Below, piece by piece: positions 6,777-7,032 of a stretch of 7,032 nucleotides of DNA. Below the pieces are notes generated by a model that saw only the letters and a program-made list of their open reading frames with translations, was not told the DNA's origin and searched no databases. Numbering within the stretch: the first letter of the stretch is position 1; every line of letters begins with the position of its first letter. The DNA is from CBDULQ01 sp965368115 (GTDB taxonomy: Bacteria; Pseudomonadota; Gammaproteobacteria; SZUA-229): positions 1-7,032 of the forward strand of contig CBDULQ010000197.1 of NCBI GenBank assembly GCA_965368115.1, read 5' to 3'. The position numbers and the translations under genes are program-made.

Positions 6777-7032
6777 ATGCGTTTAACAATTTCGGTCGTT
6801 TTCTGTTTTGTTCTGTCAGCCTGCAATCAGTCGGCAACCACCGTCAACGATGATGCACAGTCCCTGAACCACTTCGACTATGCGTCCGCGATTGCCAGCA
6901 GCTACCGCTACCAGACGCTACGCAATCCGGCACCCTATATTCCGCCGCAATGTTATACCCGTACAGAAGATGACGGCGGCCGGGTACATAACCCCTGTTA
7001 CACCTGTCATACACCGTCCACCCGTCCCAACT
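6777..7032 (+). CDS. Haem-binding (CxxCH) lipoprotein, N-terminal part (partial, 3' end outside window)
   Basis: The frame is open to the window end for 85 codons. It begins with a short lipoprotein signal (MRLTISVVFCFVLSAC), with lipobox LSAC at residues 13-16 and acylated Cys16. Asn17 at +2 favours the outer membrane. A Cys-bearing PPQCYTRTEDD segment is followed by NPCYTCHT with Cys74, Cys77 and His78, a c-type haem attachment motif. It is therefore probably a cytochrome c-like protein facing the periplasm, but the rest is missing and the family was not recognised by name. An in-frame ATG at 6771 would add Met-Ile; the Arg right after the 6777 Met suits a signal peptide better, but neither start has a clear Shine-Dalgarno. 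It starts 32 bp after the upstream terminator, so a separate promoter has little room; read-through or a promoter inside the terminator region is possible. Confidence 0.7.
   Translation, partial: MRLTISVVFCFVLSACNQSATTVNDDAQSLNHFDYASAIASSYRYQTLRNPAPYIPPQCYTRTEDDGGRVHNPCYTCHTPSTRPN

Overview
This window looks like chromosomal DNA of a gammaproteobacterium with moderately high G+C. It holds a complete GT35 glucan phosphorylase directly behind a phosphoglucomutase, a DauA-like SulP transporter, a PhoX-family (PF05787/DUF839) exported protein, and the start of a haem-binding lipoprotein. Genus and species cannot be fixed from the sequence.

Layout, left to right. (1) 1-2833, plus strand: the C-terminal tail of phosphoglucomutase, then after 38 bp a complete alpha-glucan phosphorylase. 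Together they form a glycogen-degradation unit: the phosphorylase releases glucose-1-phosphate and the mutase turns it into glucose-6-phosphate. (2) 2832-2870: a compact hairpin shared by two convergent genes. (3) 2869-4608, minus strand: a SulP/DauA-type transporter with a C-terminal STAS domain. (4) 4609-4906: a divergent, non-coding control region. It holds a terminator-like hairpin facing the transporter gene, a nested dyad, four PhoB-like half-sites at exact 11-bp spacing with a -10-like element 10 bp further on, a 5'-UTR hairpin and a good Shine-Dalgarno. (5) 4907-6672, plus strand: a PhoX-family protein with a signal peptide, split by a single one-base frameshift near 5704-5712. Both halves join into one 588-residue protein if one base is restored. 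(6) 6673-6770: a small hairpin right after the stop codon, then a strong Rho-independent terminator. (7) 6777-7032: the first 85 codons of a lipoprotein with a CxxCH haem-attachment motif, cut by the window end.

The strongest regulatory signal is the Pho-box-like array in front of a gene of the PhoX phosphatase family. Site and gene identity support each other and suggest phosphate-starvation control. The main oddity is the frameshift, which is either a sequence error or a recent inactivation. I see no tRNA, rRNA, CRISPR array, insertion sequence or phage gene.
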